From the NCBI GenBank assembly GCA_016709305.1, contig JADJNA010000009.1:83888-147887 (forward strand): a stretch of DNA of 64,000 nt. The letters run 5' to 3'. Positions 30,715 through 38,969 of the stretch are shown here, piece after piece. The position numbers were made by a program, and so were the translations under genes. Each line of letters begins with the position of its first letter. Positions within the stretch are counted from its first letter, which is position 1. The notes beneath the pieces are model-generated. The model searched no databases. It saw only the letters and a list, made by a program, of their open reading frames with translations, and was not told the origin of the DNA. This DNA comes from Candidatus Villigracilis saccharophilus. GTDB lineage: Bacteria > Chloroflexota > Anaerolineae > Anaerolineales > Villigracilaceae.

Positions 30715-32541
30715 ATGGAACTTGGCGGTTATGCAAATCGGATCGGCTGGGTTGACCTCAGCGCAGGCAATGTGGAAGTAAAGCCTATCGCAGAGAGCGA
30801 TGCCCGAAAATATATTGGTGGACGTGGGTTGGGTGTTAAGTATGTTTATGACAATGGCCCCAAGGTAGACCCGCTCTCCCCCGAAAATATCCTCTGCTTT
30901 ATGAACGGTCCGCTGACTGGCTCTGAAGCCAACATGAGCGGACGCATGGCGGTTGTAACCAAATCGCCTTTGACTGGAACAGTAACTGATTCTCACCATG
31001 GTGGCTGGTCCGCCGCCCGATTACGTTGGTCTGGCTTTGACGGCCTCGTCTTCAAAGGCAAAGCCGCAAAACCGACCTATGCCTACATCCATGATGACAA
31101 GATCGAATTGATGGACGCCTCCGAAGTTTGGGGAATGAACGTCCATGACACCATTAAACATTTCAAAGAAAAATACGGCGAGAAAGACCTCACCGTCATC
31201 ACCATCGGCACCGCAGGCGAGAACCTCGTCAAATTTGCGTGCTGGATGAACGAAAATGACCGCGCCTCTGGCCGCGGCGGTACCGGCGCAGTTGGCGGCT
31301 CCAAGAATCTCAAGGCTATTGTCATCAAGGCTGAGAAGAAGATCGTCAAAGCCGCGAACCGTGAAGAGTGGAAACCCGCTCACGACCGCGCCCTCAAGAA
31401 CATCATGGCCGAAGAGAACATCACCAGCCCGCGTAAGGGTGGTCTCTCGGTGTATGGCACCAACGTTTTGATGAACATTACCAACAGCATTGGCGCTTTG
31501 CCCACCAAGAACAGCATGGTCACATCCTACGGCGAAAACGCCGAAAAGATCAGCGGTGAATACATCAACGCGAACCTGCTCGTTGACAACCCCACCTGTC
31601 ACGCCTGCCCTGTGGCATGCAAGAAGGAAGTGGAAGTCAAAGACGGCCCATACAAGGGTCTGCGCATGGAATCGGTGGAATACGAACCGGCCTGGTCAGT
31701 CGGCGCGAACGTCGGCAATAACGACGCCCGCCTCGTCGCCAAGATGATCGACCTCGCCAACGACTTCGGCTTTGACGCCATCGAAATCGGTCACCCGCTT
31801 TCGATCTGGATGGAAGCCAGCGAAAAGGGTTACACCAACGGCGACGGCAAACTCGCTTGGGGCGACCCCGATGGCATGACCAAAGCCGCTGAAATGATCG
31901 CCAAGCGCGAAGGCCTCGGCAACGTTATGGCTGATGGCGCAGAAGCTACCGCCAAGCATTTCGGTCACCCCGAACTCGCCATGACCGTCAAGGGTCAGGG
32001 CATCCCCGCTTACGATCCGCGCGGCATGAAAGGCATGGGCCTCGGCTATGCCACATCCAATCGTGGTGCCTGCCATCTGCGCGCCTACGTTGCCGCCGCT
32101 GAATTAGGCGTTATGCCTTTCGGCTCACTCAAGGTCGATCCGCTGGCTTGGAAAGATAAGGGCGGCCTCGTGAAAGTCTTCCAGGACATTCATGCGTTCT
32201 CCGACAGCATGGATCTGTGCAAATTCAGCGCCTTCGCCATGGGCACCGATGAATACGCCCAGCAATACTCTGCCATGGTCGGTGTGCCCTTCACATCAGA
32301 CGATGTCTTGAAGACTGGTGAGCGCATCTACAACCTCGAACGCCATTACAACAACCTCGCTGGCTTTGGCGCAGGCTCCGACATTCTTCCCGATCGCTTC
32401 ACCAAGGAAGCCTCCACACAACCCGGCTCAGTCGGCCATGTTTGCGAATTGGACGACATGCTCAAAGAATACTACACCGCCCGCGGTTGGGATAACGGTG
32501 TCGTCAGCGAAGCCAAGTTGAAGGAATTGGAAATCGCGTAA
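30715..32541 (+). CDS. aor: Aldehyde:ferredoxin oxidoreductase (tungsten-type)
   Basis: The 608-residue protein matches the tungstopterin AFOR family in length and order: an N-terminal domain with IGGRGLGVKYVYD and GPLTGSEANMSGR, the pterin-binding region with HGGWSAARLRWSGFDG, and the [4Fe-4S] cluster motif CHACPVAC plus a later Cys in MDLCKF. It oxidises aldehydes to acids with ferredoxin, or the reverse with low-potential ferredoxin, in the cytoplasm under anaerobic conditions. A strong ribosome site (AAAAGGAG) and C-ending codons suggest high expression. It has its own promoter and a terminator at 32574-32607. Two MoaD-like small proteins and a radical SAM protein on the opposite strand just downstream look like its cofactor and maturation partners. 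The choice of tungsten over molybdenum is inferred from the family. Confidence 0.9.
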   Translation: MELGGYANRIGWVDLSAGNVEVKPIAESDARKYIGGRGLGVKYVYDNGPKVDPLSPENILCFMNGPLTGSEANMSGRMAVVTKSPLTGTVTDSHHGGWSAARLRWSGFDGLVFKGKAAKPTYAYIHDDKIELMDASEVWGMNVHDTIKHFKEKYGEKDLTVITIGTAGENLVKFACWMNENDRASGRGGTGAVGGSKNLKAIVIKAEKKIVKAANREEWKPAHDRALKNIMAEENITSPRKGGLSVYGTNVLMNITNSIGALPTKNSMVTSYGENAEKISGEYINANLLVDNPTCHACPVACKKEVEVKDGPYKGLRMESVEYEPAWSVGANVGNNDARLVAKMIDLANDFGFDAIEIGHPLSIWMEASEKGYTNGDGKLAWGDPDGMTKAAEMIAKREGLGNVMADGAEATAKHFGHPELAMTVKGQGIPAYDPRGMKGMGLGYATSNRGACHLRAYVAAAELGVMPFGSLKVDPLAWKDKGGLVKVFQDIHAFSDSMDLCKFSAFAMGTDEYAQQYSAMVGVPFTSDDVLKTGERIYNLERHYNNLAGFGAGSDILPDRFTKEASTQPGSVGHVCELDDMLKEYYTARGWDNGVVSEAKLKELEIA

Positions 32542-32546
32542 GTTTG

Positions 32547-32572
32547 GTAATTAGTAATTAGTAATTAGTAAA
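32547..32572. repeat. GTAATTA heptamer tandem repeat
   Basis: Three perfect copies of GTAATTA plus a partial fourth lie directly after the AFOR stop codon and before its terminator. The same unit recurs in degenerate form at 43195-43215. Confidence 0.75.
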
Positions 32573-32573
32573 T

Positions 32574-32607
32574 AAAAGCGACGTGTCCAATTGGGCGCGT
32601 CGCTTTT
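32574..32607 (+). terminator. Intrinsic terminator of the AFOR gene
   Basis: AAAAGCGACG pairs with CGTCGCTTTT to give a 10-bp stem around a 14-base loop, with the T-run included in the 3' arm. Confidence 0.8.
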
Positions 32608-32674
32608 GATTTAATATCCGCTTCTCTCTTTATCTCGAAACTGATTCTATTTTCTCAAGCATTCCCCCGCCTTT

Positions 32675-32700
32675 GCATTCCGCTTTCTGCCTTCTGAACT
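32675..32700. repeat. Degenerate heptamer array beside a small gene
   Basis: Units gcattcc, gctttct, gccttct and the start of gaactta repeat every 7 bases and run up to the stop codon of the minus-strand gene ending at 32700. Confidence 0.5.
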
Positions 32701-32957
32701 TACCCTCCCGCCCTTAGAGTCTTTTTCGTGAACCGCTCCAGAAAATCATCAGCGACACGCTCTTCCAACTCCATCGTCAAACGAGATTGGCCGACAGATA
32801 ATGAAAACAGGCGAAACGGTTCCATTTTTTCGATCTTCACACTCCAGCCATCCCCCTGGATCAAATCCTCGCCATGCAGGGTACCGCCAAGTTCCTGCAA
32901 GTATTCCTTGAGCAAATAATAAGGAATCCCGCGCATCTCGTGGACAATGGTCCGCAT
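32700..32957 (-). CDS. Small MoaD-associated protein ending in Gly-Gly
   Basis: An 85-residue protein of the kind found next to MoaD and tungsten enzymes (it may correspond to the DUF1952/MoaD_arch family, which I recall only approximately). It starts at ATG 32957, only 3 bases after the stop of moaD. Visible features are a helix (IPYYLLKEYLQELGG), a basic strand (GWSVKIEKMEPF), a second strand (SRLTMELEE) and a final helix ending in LRAGG. The C-terminal Gly-Gly recalls ubiquitin-like sulfur carriers such as MoaD, so it might be thiolated or adenylated, or bind the same partner. This is inference from the ending and the neighbourhood. Confidence 0.65.
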   Translation of the reverse strand: MRTIVHEMRGIPYYLLKEYLQELGGTLHGEDLIQGDGWSVKIEKMEPFRLFSLSVGQSRLTMELEERVADDFLERFTKKTLRAGG

Positions 32958-32960
32958 GGA

Positions 32961-33254
32961 CTAACCGCCGCCCACAGGCGGGAAGATGTCCACCTTGTCA
33001 TCGGGTTGAATGATCGTGTCAAATTTATCAGGCAGGTACACCGCCTCACGCCCATTGATAAAAAACTTCATATGCGGAAAGAATTGATCGTTCTCATCCA
33101 GCAATTCCTTGCGCATGGACGGGTAATCCTTCACGAACATCAGCACCAGTTGAATGGCAGTTGTGTTTGGCGGGAGAGTCAACTCCACAGTTTTCTGTCC
33201 CACAATCGGACGTAACGTAGCATAAAAATTAACTTTCATGATAGTCTCTTCCAT
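32961..33254 (-). CDS. moaD: MoaD/ThiS-family sulfur carrier
   Basis: A 97-residue beta-grasp protein: FYATLRPIVG, LTLPPNTTAIQLV, FFINGREAVYLPDKFDT and DKVDIFPPVGGG. The C-terminal Gly-Gly is the site that becomes a thiocarboxylate and donates sulfur to the dithiolene of molybdopterin or tungstopterin. It is separate from any MoaE in the window. The start at 33254 is supported by GGAGGTG 6 bases before the ATG; a second Met at 33239 is possible. With the GG-ending partner gene downstream it forms a two-gene unit facing AFOR, so a dedicated role in making the AFOR cofactor is likely. Confidence 0.85.
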   Translation of the reverse strand: MEETIMKVNFYATLRPIVGQKTVELTLPPNTTAIQLVLMFVKDYPSMRKELLDENDQFFPHMKFFINGREAVYLPDKFDTIIQPDDKVDIFPPVGGG

Positions 33255-33440
33255 CTTCTACACCTCCAATCCTCTAAAGAAATCCTTTGGTTTGTATATT
33301 TTACCGTTAAGGTCATCCTTTAGAAGCTATTTCATCAACTTACCTTACACATTTTTCCTGCAAACGCACGGGCTCCACCAAGGTTTATCAAGACACATTG
33401 CTCTCACTGGGCGGGTCGCCCCTGCTATGTAAATTAAAAC

Positions 33441-33472
33441 AAAAAGCCCGGATCTTCAAATCCGAGCTTTTA
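33441..33472 (-). terminator. Intrinsic terminator of the radical SAM gene
   Basis: On the minus strand AAAAGCTCGGAT and ATCCGGGCTTTTT form a near-perfect stem around TTGAAG, 15 bases after the stop at 33487. The neighbouring gap 33255-33440 has no gene; it holds a GGGCGACCCGCC inverted motif. Confidence 0.75.
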
Positions 33473-33486
33473 AAACACAAACTATT

Positions 33487-34755
33487 TCATGGGCATTGAA
33501 TAATACCCTGCGCCCACAGACATCCGCCGCAGACAGGGGCGATGTCATTGCCGAGGCAATCCTCCACATTGGTTTCGGAGAGGTCGCATCCTCCGCAGAA
33601 AGTGCAGGGGGCGAAGCCGAAATTGTGAAGGCGTTCGCGATATGCCAGGTAATCGGGATCAAGCCACAGGTCAGAAAGGAGGCGTTGATTTACATTCCCA
33701 ATGATGTGCTTTTGAGAGAGGCGCGGTTTATTATGCAGATAACTCATGTGAGTGTGCATCAACGGCCAGCATGGACTGACATCCCCCGTCCACGCGACGG
33801 ACATGGTGCCGTTCTCCACAAAGTTGCAGACATCATTTGCGCCGCCCCAGTTATTGCCGGCGTAGCTGATATTCAGACCGCTATTGAAAACCTCAAAGAG
33901 CGCGTCTTTGGTGGATTCGTCAAAATCCATTTTGGGCAGGCTGAGGCTTGGCAGATGTGGCGCCTGCAAATATGCGATGTCACGCGTGGTGCGGTTATAA
34001 AGGCGATCGGCTTGCATATCTTCGGTGGCGGGTTGGAGATTGCTGACAGAGAAATATTTTGCGCGCAGGGATTTTCCAATTTTGATGACATTGGGCAGGT
34101 CTGAAATATTGCGCTTCATCGCCACAAATGCAATGCCGATCTCCGGCGAGGGATAATGACCGGCGGCGCGCATTTTTACAAAACGCTCAAGGTTGTTGAT
34201 AATGGTGGGAAGTTCCGCGCCGAGACGCACATCCGCGTAGGTTTCTGGTGTTGCGCCATCGAGAGAAACCCAGAGCACATCCAGTCCTGTGTCAATTAAT
34301 TCACGGGATTTTTTTTCAGTGAGGATCGTGCCGTTGGTGATGAGTTCAACTTTTACGCCAAGTTCTTTGATGCGTAGAATCCATTCGATGGTTTTAGGAT
34401 GAAACAGCGGTTCACCGATACCGCCAAAATACACACTGGGAATCGGGTCCATTTGCTTGAGGCCGTTGAAGATGCTCTCAAAAGTTTCATCAGTCATACG
34501 TCCCATGGGTTGATCCCACGCATTGCGGAAGCAGGTGATGCAATCGAGGTTACAAGCCACCGTCGGCTCGATGTATACCTTTGTTAGATGAGTGACCGGG
34601 CGGTGCATGCGGACAAAGTTATGGCCTTCGTCGAGGCGCACCTTCGTGCCAGGATTCAGACCGTATTGGCGGGCAACTTCAGGCGGAAGAATAAGGCGGC
34701 CCTGTTCATCCACTTCAGCCCAGGCTGTAGTGTTTTTTTGAGAAAAGACTTCCAT
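33487..34755 (-). CDS. Radical SAM maturase with AbrB-like N-terminus, tungsten-enzyme associated
   Basis: The 422-residue protein has an N-terminal SpoVT/AbrB-like swapped-hairpin segment (about 8-50; WAEVDEQGRLILPPEVARQYGL), then the radical SAM domain with CxxxCxxC at Cys68, Cys72 and Cys75 (ACNLDCITC), GGIGEP as the SAM-binding glycine motif, and a C-terminal Cys-rich SPASM-like region (CTFCGGC, VEDC, PVCGGC) for auxiliary Fe-S clusters. This architecture next to AFOR genes is described as tungsten-cofactor oxidoreductase radical SAM maturase (TIGRFAM, from memory). AAGGAG lies 5 bases before the ATG at 34755. It probably modifies the AFOR protein or its cofactor; the reaction is not known. 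Confidence 0.8.
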   Translation of the reverse strand: MEVFSQKNTTAWAEVDEQGRLILPPEVARQYGLNPGTKVRLDEGHNFVRMHRPVTHLTKVYIEPTVACNLDCITCFRNAWDQPMGRMTDETFESIFNGLKQMDPIPSVYFGGIGEPLFHPKTIEWILRIKELGVKVELITNGTILTEKKSRELIDTGLDVLWVSLDGATPETYADVRLGAELPTIINNLERFVKMRAAGHYPSPEIGIAFVAMKRNISDLPNVIKIGKSLRAKYFSVSNLQPATEDMQADRLYNRTTRDIAYLQAPHLPSLSLPKMDFDESTKDALFEVFNSGLNISYAGNNWGGANDVCNFVENGTMSVAWTGDVSPCWPLMHTHMSYLHNKPRLSQKHIIGNVNQRLLSDLWLDPDYLAYRERLHNFGFAPCTFCGGCDLSETNVEDCLGNDIAPVCGGCLWAQGIIQCP

Positions 34756-34868
34756 GCATACTCCTTGCTTTTTCCATCAACAAATAATACTTATCATATC
34801 CACATTCCCTGATAAAGGATATGACAAAAGTTACATTTCCAAGCGGACAAAAAGCCCCAAAGCGATGG

Positions 34869-34877
34869 TGATATAAT
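34869..34877 (+). promoter_or_regulatory. Extended -10 promoter of the aminopeptidase gene
   Basis: TGATATAAT lies 31 bases before the GTG start at 34909. It is a perfect extended -10 with no good -35. Confidence 0.45.
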
Positions 34878-34908
34878 TTTTTAAAATTATCTTTTAAGGA
34901 GTTTTGCA

Positions 34909-36027
34909 GTGGCTGATTCTCGTATTTCTAAATTTGCAGATATTTTGGTACAACATTCCGCCCGCGTAGTCCCCGGTGACCGCGTTTTGATCGAAGCGAC
35001 GACTGCAGCTGAGCCGCTTGTGCGCGAACTCTATATTAAGATACTGGAGAAGGGCGGCAATCCCGTTCCTTTACTTCAATTACCAGATACGTTTTTCCCC
35101 GGGCATGAAGACCTGCTCATTATGAAGGGCAATGACGCGCAGTTGGATTTTGTGCCGCCCTTCCAGAAGCTGGCTTACGATAATTTCGAATCCCGCATCC
35201 GCATCCATTCCTCAACCAATACCCGTTCGCAAACCAAAATGGATTCCAACCGTTCACAACGGCGCGGAAAAGCCACCAGCGTGATCACGGCCGCGCAGAT
35301 GCAGCGCGGAGCAACAGGTGCATTCAAATGGGTCACGACCCTCTACCCCACCGAAGCATACGCGCAGGAAGCCGGTATGAGTTTGCAGCAATACGAGGAT
35401 TTCGTCTTCAATTCCGTGCACGCGCATGAAGAAGACCCGATCAAATTCTGGAAGCAGGTGGAACAGGATCAACAAAAAGCAGTCGATTTCATGAAAGGAA
35501 AGAATCAGGTCATCCTGCGCGGGCCGAATGTTGACCTGACCTTATCGGTCAAAGGCCGCACCTTCATGAATTCATTTGGGACTTTCAACATGCCCGATGG
35601 TGAGATCTATACCGGACCAGTTGAAGACTCTGTGAACGGCTGGGTGAAATTCACCTATCCTGCCATTTATGGCAGCGTCGCGGTCGAAGGCGCCGAGTTG
35701 ACCTTCAGCAACGGGCGCGTGGAACAAGCCAAGGCTGACAAGAATCAAGACTACCTGCTCAAGATGCTTGAATCAGATGCGGGTTCGCGCTATCTGGGCG
35801 AATTCGCCATCGGCACGAACTTCGACATTGATACATTCACCGGGCAAATTTTATTTGATGAAAAGATCGGCGGTTCCTTCCACATGGCACTCGGAGCGGG
35901 CTACCCGGAAACCGGTTCGAAAAACAAGAGCGCGATCCACTGGGATATGATCTGCGATATGCGCAAAGATTCAGAGATCCTTGTCGACGGCGAACTGTTA
36001 TATAAGAATGGGAAGTTTGTGATCTAA
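34909..36027 (+). CDS. M29-family aminopeptidase
   Basis: The 372-residue protein matches the thermophilic aminopeptidase family (M29): VVPGDRVLIEATTAAEPLVRELY near the N-terminus, and the metal-binding residues of the C-terminal half in MPDGEIYTGP, then YLGEFAIGTN, FDEKIGGSFHMALG and the final IHWDMICDM. Two metal ions are bound by Glu, His and Asp residues in these motifs. It should remove N-terminal amino acids from peptides in the cytoplasm. The start is GTG, supported by AAGGAG 8 bases before it. It forms a single-gene unit ending in a strong terminator. Confidence 0.9.
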   Translation: MADSRISKFADILVQHSARVVPGDRVLIEATTAAEPLVRELYIKILEKGGNPVPLLQLPDTFFPGHEDLLIMKGNDAQLDFVPPFQKLAYDNFESRIRIHSSTNTRSQTKMDSNRSQRRGKATSVITAAQMQRGATGAFKWVTTLYPTEAYAQEAGMSLQQYEDFVFNSVHAHEEDPIKFWKQVEQDQQKAVDFMKGKNQVILRGPNVDLTLSVKGRTFMNSFGTFNMPDGEIYTGPVEDSVNGWVKFTYPAIYGSVAVEGAELTFSNGRVEQAKADKNQDYLLKMLESDAGSRYLGEFAIGTNFDIDTFTGQILFDEKIGGSFHMALGAGYPETGSKNKSAIHWDMICDMRKDSEILVDGELLYKNGKFVI

Positions 36028-36064
36028 AAACCGTTTGAAGGTTGACAGATTTTAAAGTTAGTTG

Positions 36065-36098
36065 GAAGGTTGAGCGTAAAAACTCAACCTTCTTTTTT
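36065..36098. terminator. Bidirectional intrinsic terminator
   Basis: GAAGGTTGAG and CTCAACCTTC form a perfect 10-bp stem followed by T6. It lies 37 bases after the aminopeptidase stop and only 3 bases from the phosphofructokinase stop on the other strand, so it can serve both. Confidence 0.85.
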
Positions 36099-36100
36099 GT

Positions 36101-37183
36101 CTACTCATCTCCGAAAGAGATGCCCACATTCCGCGCGGTGATCACAGCGTCATCATCCATTTTCACGCGCTTGGGAATTGCGGTGGCTTCTTCGAGAGGA
36201 ATATCGGTGATCTTTCCGCAGCGCAATGCGACCATGCGGTCAAAGCCGCCCTGCACTGCAAGGCGGACAGACGCGGCACCATAACGTGTGGCAAGCGAAC
36301 GGTCAAATGAAGTCGGCGTCCCGCCGCGCTGCAGATGCCCCAAAACGGTCACGCGTGATTCGAAACCTTGATTCTCAATATATTCTCCAACCACCTGCCC
36401 GATCCCGCCCAGACGCGGCACGTATATTTCATCCCCTCTGCGGGAAAAGACCTGCCCACCTTCCAGCGTTTTTGCGCCTTCTGATACTGCGAGGATGCTG
36501 AACTTGCGTCCCTTCTCTGCACGCGCGCGGATCTTGTTCATGATGCTCTCAAATTTAAAGGGAATCTCCGGGATAAGAATCACATCCGCCCCGCCGGAGA
36601 GACCGGCCTGCAAAGCGATAACGCCTGCATCACGTCCCATCAATTCAAGCACCATAGCGCGGTGATGCGACTCGGCCGTAGTGTGCAAACGATCCAATGC
36701 CTCGGTGGCAATATTGAGCGCTGTATCAAAACCAAAGGTGACCTCCGTGCCGCCGATGTCATTGTCGATCGTCTTCGGGACACCGATCACAGGTGCTCCT
36801 TTTTGCCAAAGTTCATGCGCAATGCGCAGGGTTCCATCACCGCCGAGAACGAGCAGGGCATCCAACTTTAATTTCTCGATCCCTTTTACGATCTCATTCG
36901 AAACATCAATGGTCACTTCCAGCCCATCCCGCATCACCTTACGCGCATAAGGGTTGCCGCGATTGGCGGAACCAAGGATTGTTCCACCGCGCGGCAATAT
37001 GCCGCGCACTTCTTCCAACCCCAAAGGCACAATACCGTCTGCATCGAGGAAGCCGTCGTAGCCGTTCTTGATTCCAAATACTTCACAATCGTACACACTG
37101 ATGGCAGTCTTAACCGCTGCACGGATTACTGCATTCAACCCGGGCGCATCGCCTCCGCCTGTCAGGATCCCGATTCGTTTCAT
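36101..37183 (-). CDS. pfkA: 6-phosphofructokinase (ATP/PPi specificity mixed)
   Basis: The 360-residue protein has the PFK fold: GILTGGGDAPGLN at the nucleotide loop, LVLGGDGTLR (Gly117, the position that is Asp in pyrophosphate-dependent enzymes), VPKTIDNDI (Lys137, usually Gly in ATP enzymes and Lys in pyrophosphate enzymes), MGRDAGVIAL and HLQRGGTPTSFDR. It phosphorylates fructose 6-phosphate in glycolysis. The Gly/Lys pair fits the mixed subgroup, where donor use cannot be read from sequence alone. The start at 37183 is chosen for AGGAGGTG just upstream; a longer frame to 37237 lacks a ribosome site and family homology. Confidence 0.9.
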   Translation of the reverse strand: MKRIGILTGGGDAPGLNAVIRAAVKTAISVYDCEVFGIKNGYDGFLDADGIVPLGLEEVRGILPRGGTILGSANRGNPYARKVMRDGLEVTIDVSNEIVKGIEKLKLDALLVLGGDGTLRIAHELWQKGAPVIGVPKTIDNDIGGTEVTFGFDTALNIATEALDRLHTTAESHHRAMVLELMGRDAGVIALQAGLSGGADVILIPEIPFKFESIMNKIRARAEKGRKFSILAVSEGAKTLEGGQVFSRRGDEIYVPRLGGIGQVVGEYIENQGFESRVTVLGHLQRGGTPTSFDRSLATRYGAASVRLAVQGGFDRMVALRCGKITDIPLEEATAIPKRVKMDDDAVITARNVGISFGDE

Positions 37184-37255
37184 CACGCACCTCCTGTGGA
37201 TGGATTCATGTTTATGATACTCCATTCTCTTAACCAAAACATAATCTTACCTTTC

Positions 37256-37284
37256 TTGCAATTCAGACTCATCCCCCATATAAT
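37256..37284 (+). promoter_or_regulatory. Promoter giving a leaderless mRNA
   Basis: TTGCAA (37256-37261) and TATAAT (37279-37284) are separated by 17 bases. The ATG at 37292 follows the -10 by only 7 bases, so transcription should begin at or one base before the start codon. No ribosome-binding site exists. Confidence 0.65.
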
Positions 37285-37291
37285 GTGAGCG

Positions 37292-38131
37292 ATGAATATA
37301 AATCGGACACCGCTTTTTCAAGCCCTTATTAAATGGTTCGTCCCCATAGCCGCGATCATTGCCTTTGCCGCATGGATGTATATTTCACCCGAAGGCGCAC
37401 TCGGCAAACTGGACGCTGTCGGTTACGCGGTCTGTCACCGCATTGATGAACGCTCCTTTCATATTGGAGACCGCCAGCTTCCCTTATGCGCGCGCTGCAC
37501 AGGCGAATTCTACGCGGCGGGACTGGCACTCCTCTTTCAAGGGTTCGTCAGCGGGAAACGCAGTAAATTACCCTCACGAGGCATCATCGCAGTCTTTGTA
37601 CTATTCTTGCTCGCCTTTGGCATTGACGGCAGCAACTCCTATCTATATCTGCTCAAACAAACATCCCCCGGCAGACTGGATCAAATTCCCAATCTTTATA
37701 TACCCAACCATATTTTGCGTCTTTTTACCGGCAGCGGAATGGGCATCGCGCTGGCGGCCGTGTTATATCCGATCGTCAACCAGACACTATGGAAAGTACA
37801 GGATGACCGCCCTGCACTCGAATGGAAATCTTTCGGCATCCTGACCATCCTGATTGTCTGTATTAATCTATTAATCCTTGCAGACAGTCACATCGTTTTA
37901 TATCCAATCGCTTATCTCAGCGCAATGGGGACACTATCCCTGCTTGCGATCGTCTTTTCCATTTTGTGGATCATGATCATGCGTCAGGATAATACATTCG
38001 AACATCCAAAACAGCTTTGGCTTCCCCTTCTGGCTGGTTTTACTTTGGCGATGCTGATGATCCTCAGCATCGACCTGCTCCGCCTGCAGTTCACAGGAAC
38101 GTGGAGCGGTTTCCCCGGATTAACTGGATAA
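37292..38131 (+). CDS. DUF2085 membrane protein
   Basis: The 279-residue membrane protein has about seven hydrophobic helices. The DUF2085 signature is near the N-terminus: AVCHRIDERSF, then GDRQLPLCARCTGEF, with conserved His and Cys residues placed like a metal site. Family function is unknown. It is probably translated from a leaderless mRNA (see promoter at 37256). The next gene (DUF4126) follows after 20 bases with its own AAAGGAG site, so they likely form an operon. Confidence 0.82.
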   Translation: MNINRTPLFQALIKWFVPIAAIIAFAAWMYISPEGALGKLDAVGYAVCHRIDERSFHIGDRQLPLCARCTGEFYAAGLALLFQGFVSGKRSKLPSRGIIAVFVLFLLAFGIDGSNSYLYLLKQTSPGRLDQIPNLYIPNHILRLFTGSGMGIALAAVLYPIVNQTLWKVQDDRPALEWKSFGILTILIVCINLLILADSHIVLYPIAYLSAMGTLSLLAIVFSILWIMIMRQDNTFEHPKQLWLPLLAGFTLAMLMILSIDLLRLQFTGTWSGFPGLTG

Positions 38132-38151
38132 AATAGGAAAGGAGAAAAAAA

Positions 38152-38727
38152 ATGGATCTGTTACTAGGCGTATTTTCTGCATTTGGTTTGTCCGCCAGCG
38201 CAGGATTGAATGCATATATCCCATTACTGGTCGTGGGAGTGATCGGGCATTACTTCCCTGATACCCTCACGCTCAATCAACCCTGGGACCTGATCGCCAA
38301 TCCGTGGATACTCATCTTGCTAGGCGTATTAGTCATCATTGAAATGCTTGCAGACAAAGTGCCCGCGGTCAATCACATCAATGACCTCATCCAAACGATC
38401 ATCCGCCCAGCGGCCGGGGCGATCGCATTCGCGGCAAGCGCGAAAGTGGTCACCGATATAAATCCTGTGTTTGCCCTTGCGTGTGGGCTGCTCGTGGCAG
38501 GCAGCGTACACGCCGTCAAGTCTGTGGCAGTACGCCCAATGGTCACAGCAACTACAGGCGGCGCGGGCAACATCCCTGTCAGCATCGCAGAAGATGTCGC
38601 AGCAACCGGCGTCTCGATCCTGGCCCTGGTTTTGCCGATCATCATGGGTGTACTACTCGTCATCTTTTTTATACTATTGGCGTGGTGGCTCGCGCAACGC
38701 GCGAGCCGCGTAAAACGAACTGCCTGA
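38152..38727 (+). CDS. DUF4126 membrane protein
   Basis: A 191-residue protein with about five hydrophobic segments; GLSASAGLNAYIPLL at the start, LADKVPAVNHINDLIQ in the middle and VAATGVSILALVLP near the end match the DUF4126 family. Function is unknown; it is predicted to lie in the inner membrane. The ribosome site AAAGGAG lies 8 bases before the ATG. It is downstream of DUF2085 in the same direction. Confidence 0.82.
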   Translation: MDLLLGVFSAFGLSASAGLNAYIPLLVVGVIGHYFPDTLTLNQPWDLIANPWILILLGVLVIIEMLADKVPAVNHINDLIQTIIRPAAGAIAFAASAKVVTDINPVFALACGLLVAGSVHAVKSVAVRPMVTATTGGAGNIPVSIAEDVAATGVSILALVLPIIMGVLLVIFFILLAWWLAQRASRVKRTA

Positions 38728-38733
38728 TATAAT
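38725..38733 (+). promoter_or_regulatory. Extended -10 promoter for the 51-residue gene
   Basis: TGATATAAT overlaps the stop codon of the DUF4126 gene and lies 36 bases before the ATG at 38770. It is a perfect extended -10 element. Confidence 0.4.
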
Positions 38734-38769
38734 CGGAATTAATTTCAAAATTCACAAGGAGAAGAAATC

Positions 38770-38925
38770 ATGAATGAAATGCCTGTAACCCCTGAAGCCC
38801 CAAAAAAGAATAACACCGCCCTTATCATTGGCATTGTTGTTGCAGTATTGCTCTGCTGTTGCTGCGTTTTTGTTGCGGGCGGCTGGTTCTTCGGCGACCA
38901 GATTATGCAGTCACTAAATTTCTAA
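38770..38925 (+). CDS. 51-residue single-span membrane protein
   Basis: A short gene with AAGGAG 9 bases before the ATG and its own terminator 11 bases after the stop. The product has a Pro/Lys/Asn-rich N-terminus (MNEMPVTPEAPKKNN), one membrane helix of about 25 residues containing four consecutive Cys (LLCCCCVF), and a short tail ending SLNF. The Cys cluster could be palmitoyl-like modified or bind metal, but this is speculation. No family was recognised. Good expression signals argue that it is real. Confidence 0.65.
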   Translation: MNEMPVTPEAPKKNNTALIIGIVVAVLLCCCCVFVAGGWFFGDQIMQSLNF

Positions 38926-38936
38926 TTGGCCCCAAC

Positions 38937-38969
38937 AAAAAATCCCCCAATCAACATGGGGGGTTTTTT
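38937..38969. terminator. Bidirectional terminator shared by convergent genes
   Basis: A6 followed by TCCCCC, a loop of about 9 bases, GGGGGG and T6. It ends the 51-residue gene on the + strand. On the minus strand it ends the thiamine operon, with the DUF402 stop codon lying inside the loop. Confidence 0.8.

Noticed and set aside
31021..31602. Long open frame antisense to the AFOR gene
   Set aside because: It mirrors the strong codon bias of AFOR, has no ribosome site and shows no domain.
33255..33440. Possible molybdenum/tungsten-cofactor riboswitch upstream of moaD
   Set aside because: The gap holds an inverted GGGCGACCCGCC motif, but no Moco-motif core could be recognised by eye. A covariance-model search would be needed.
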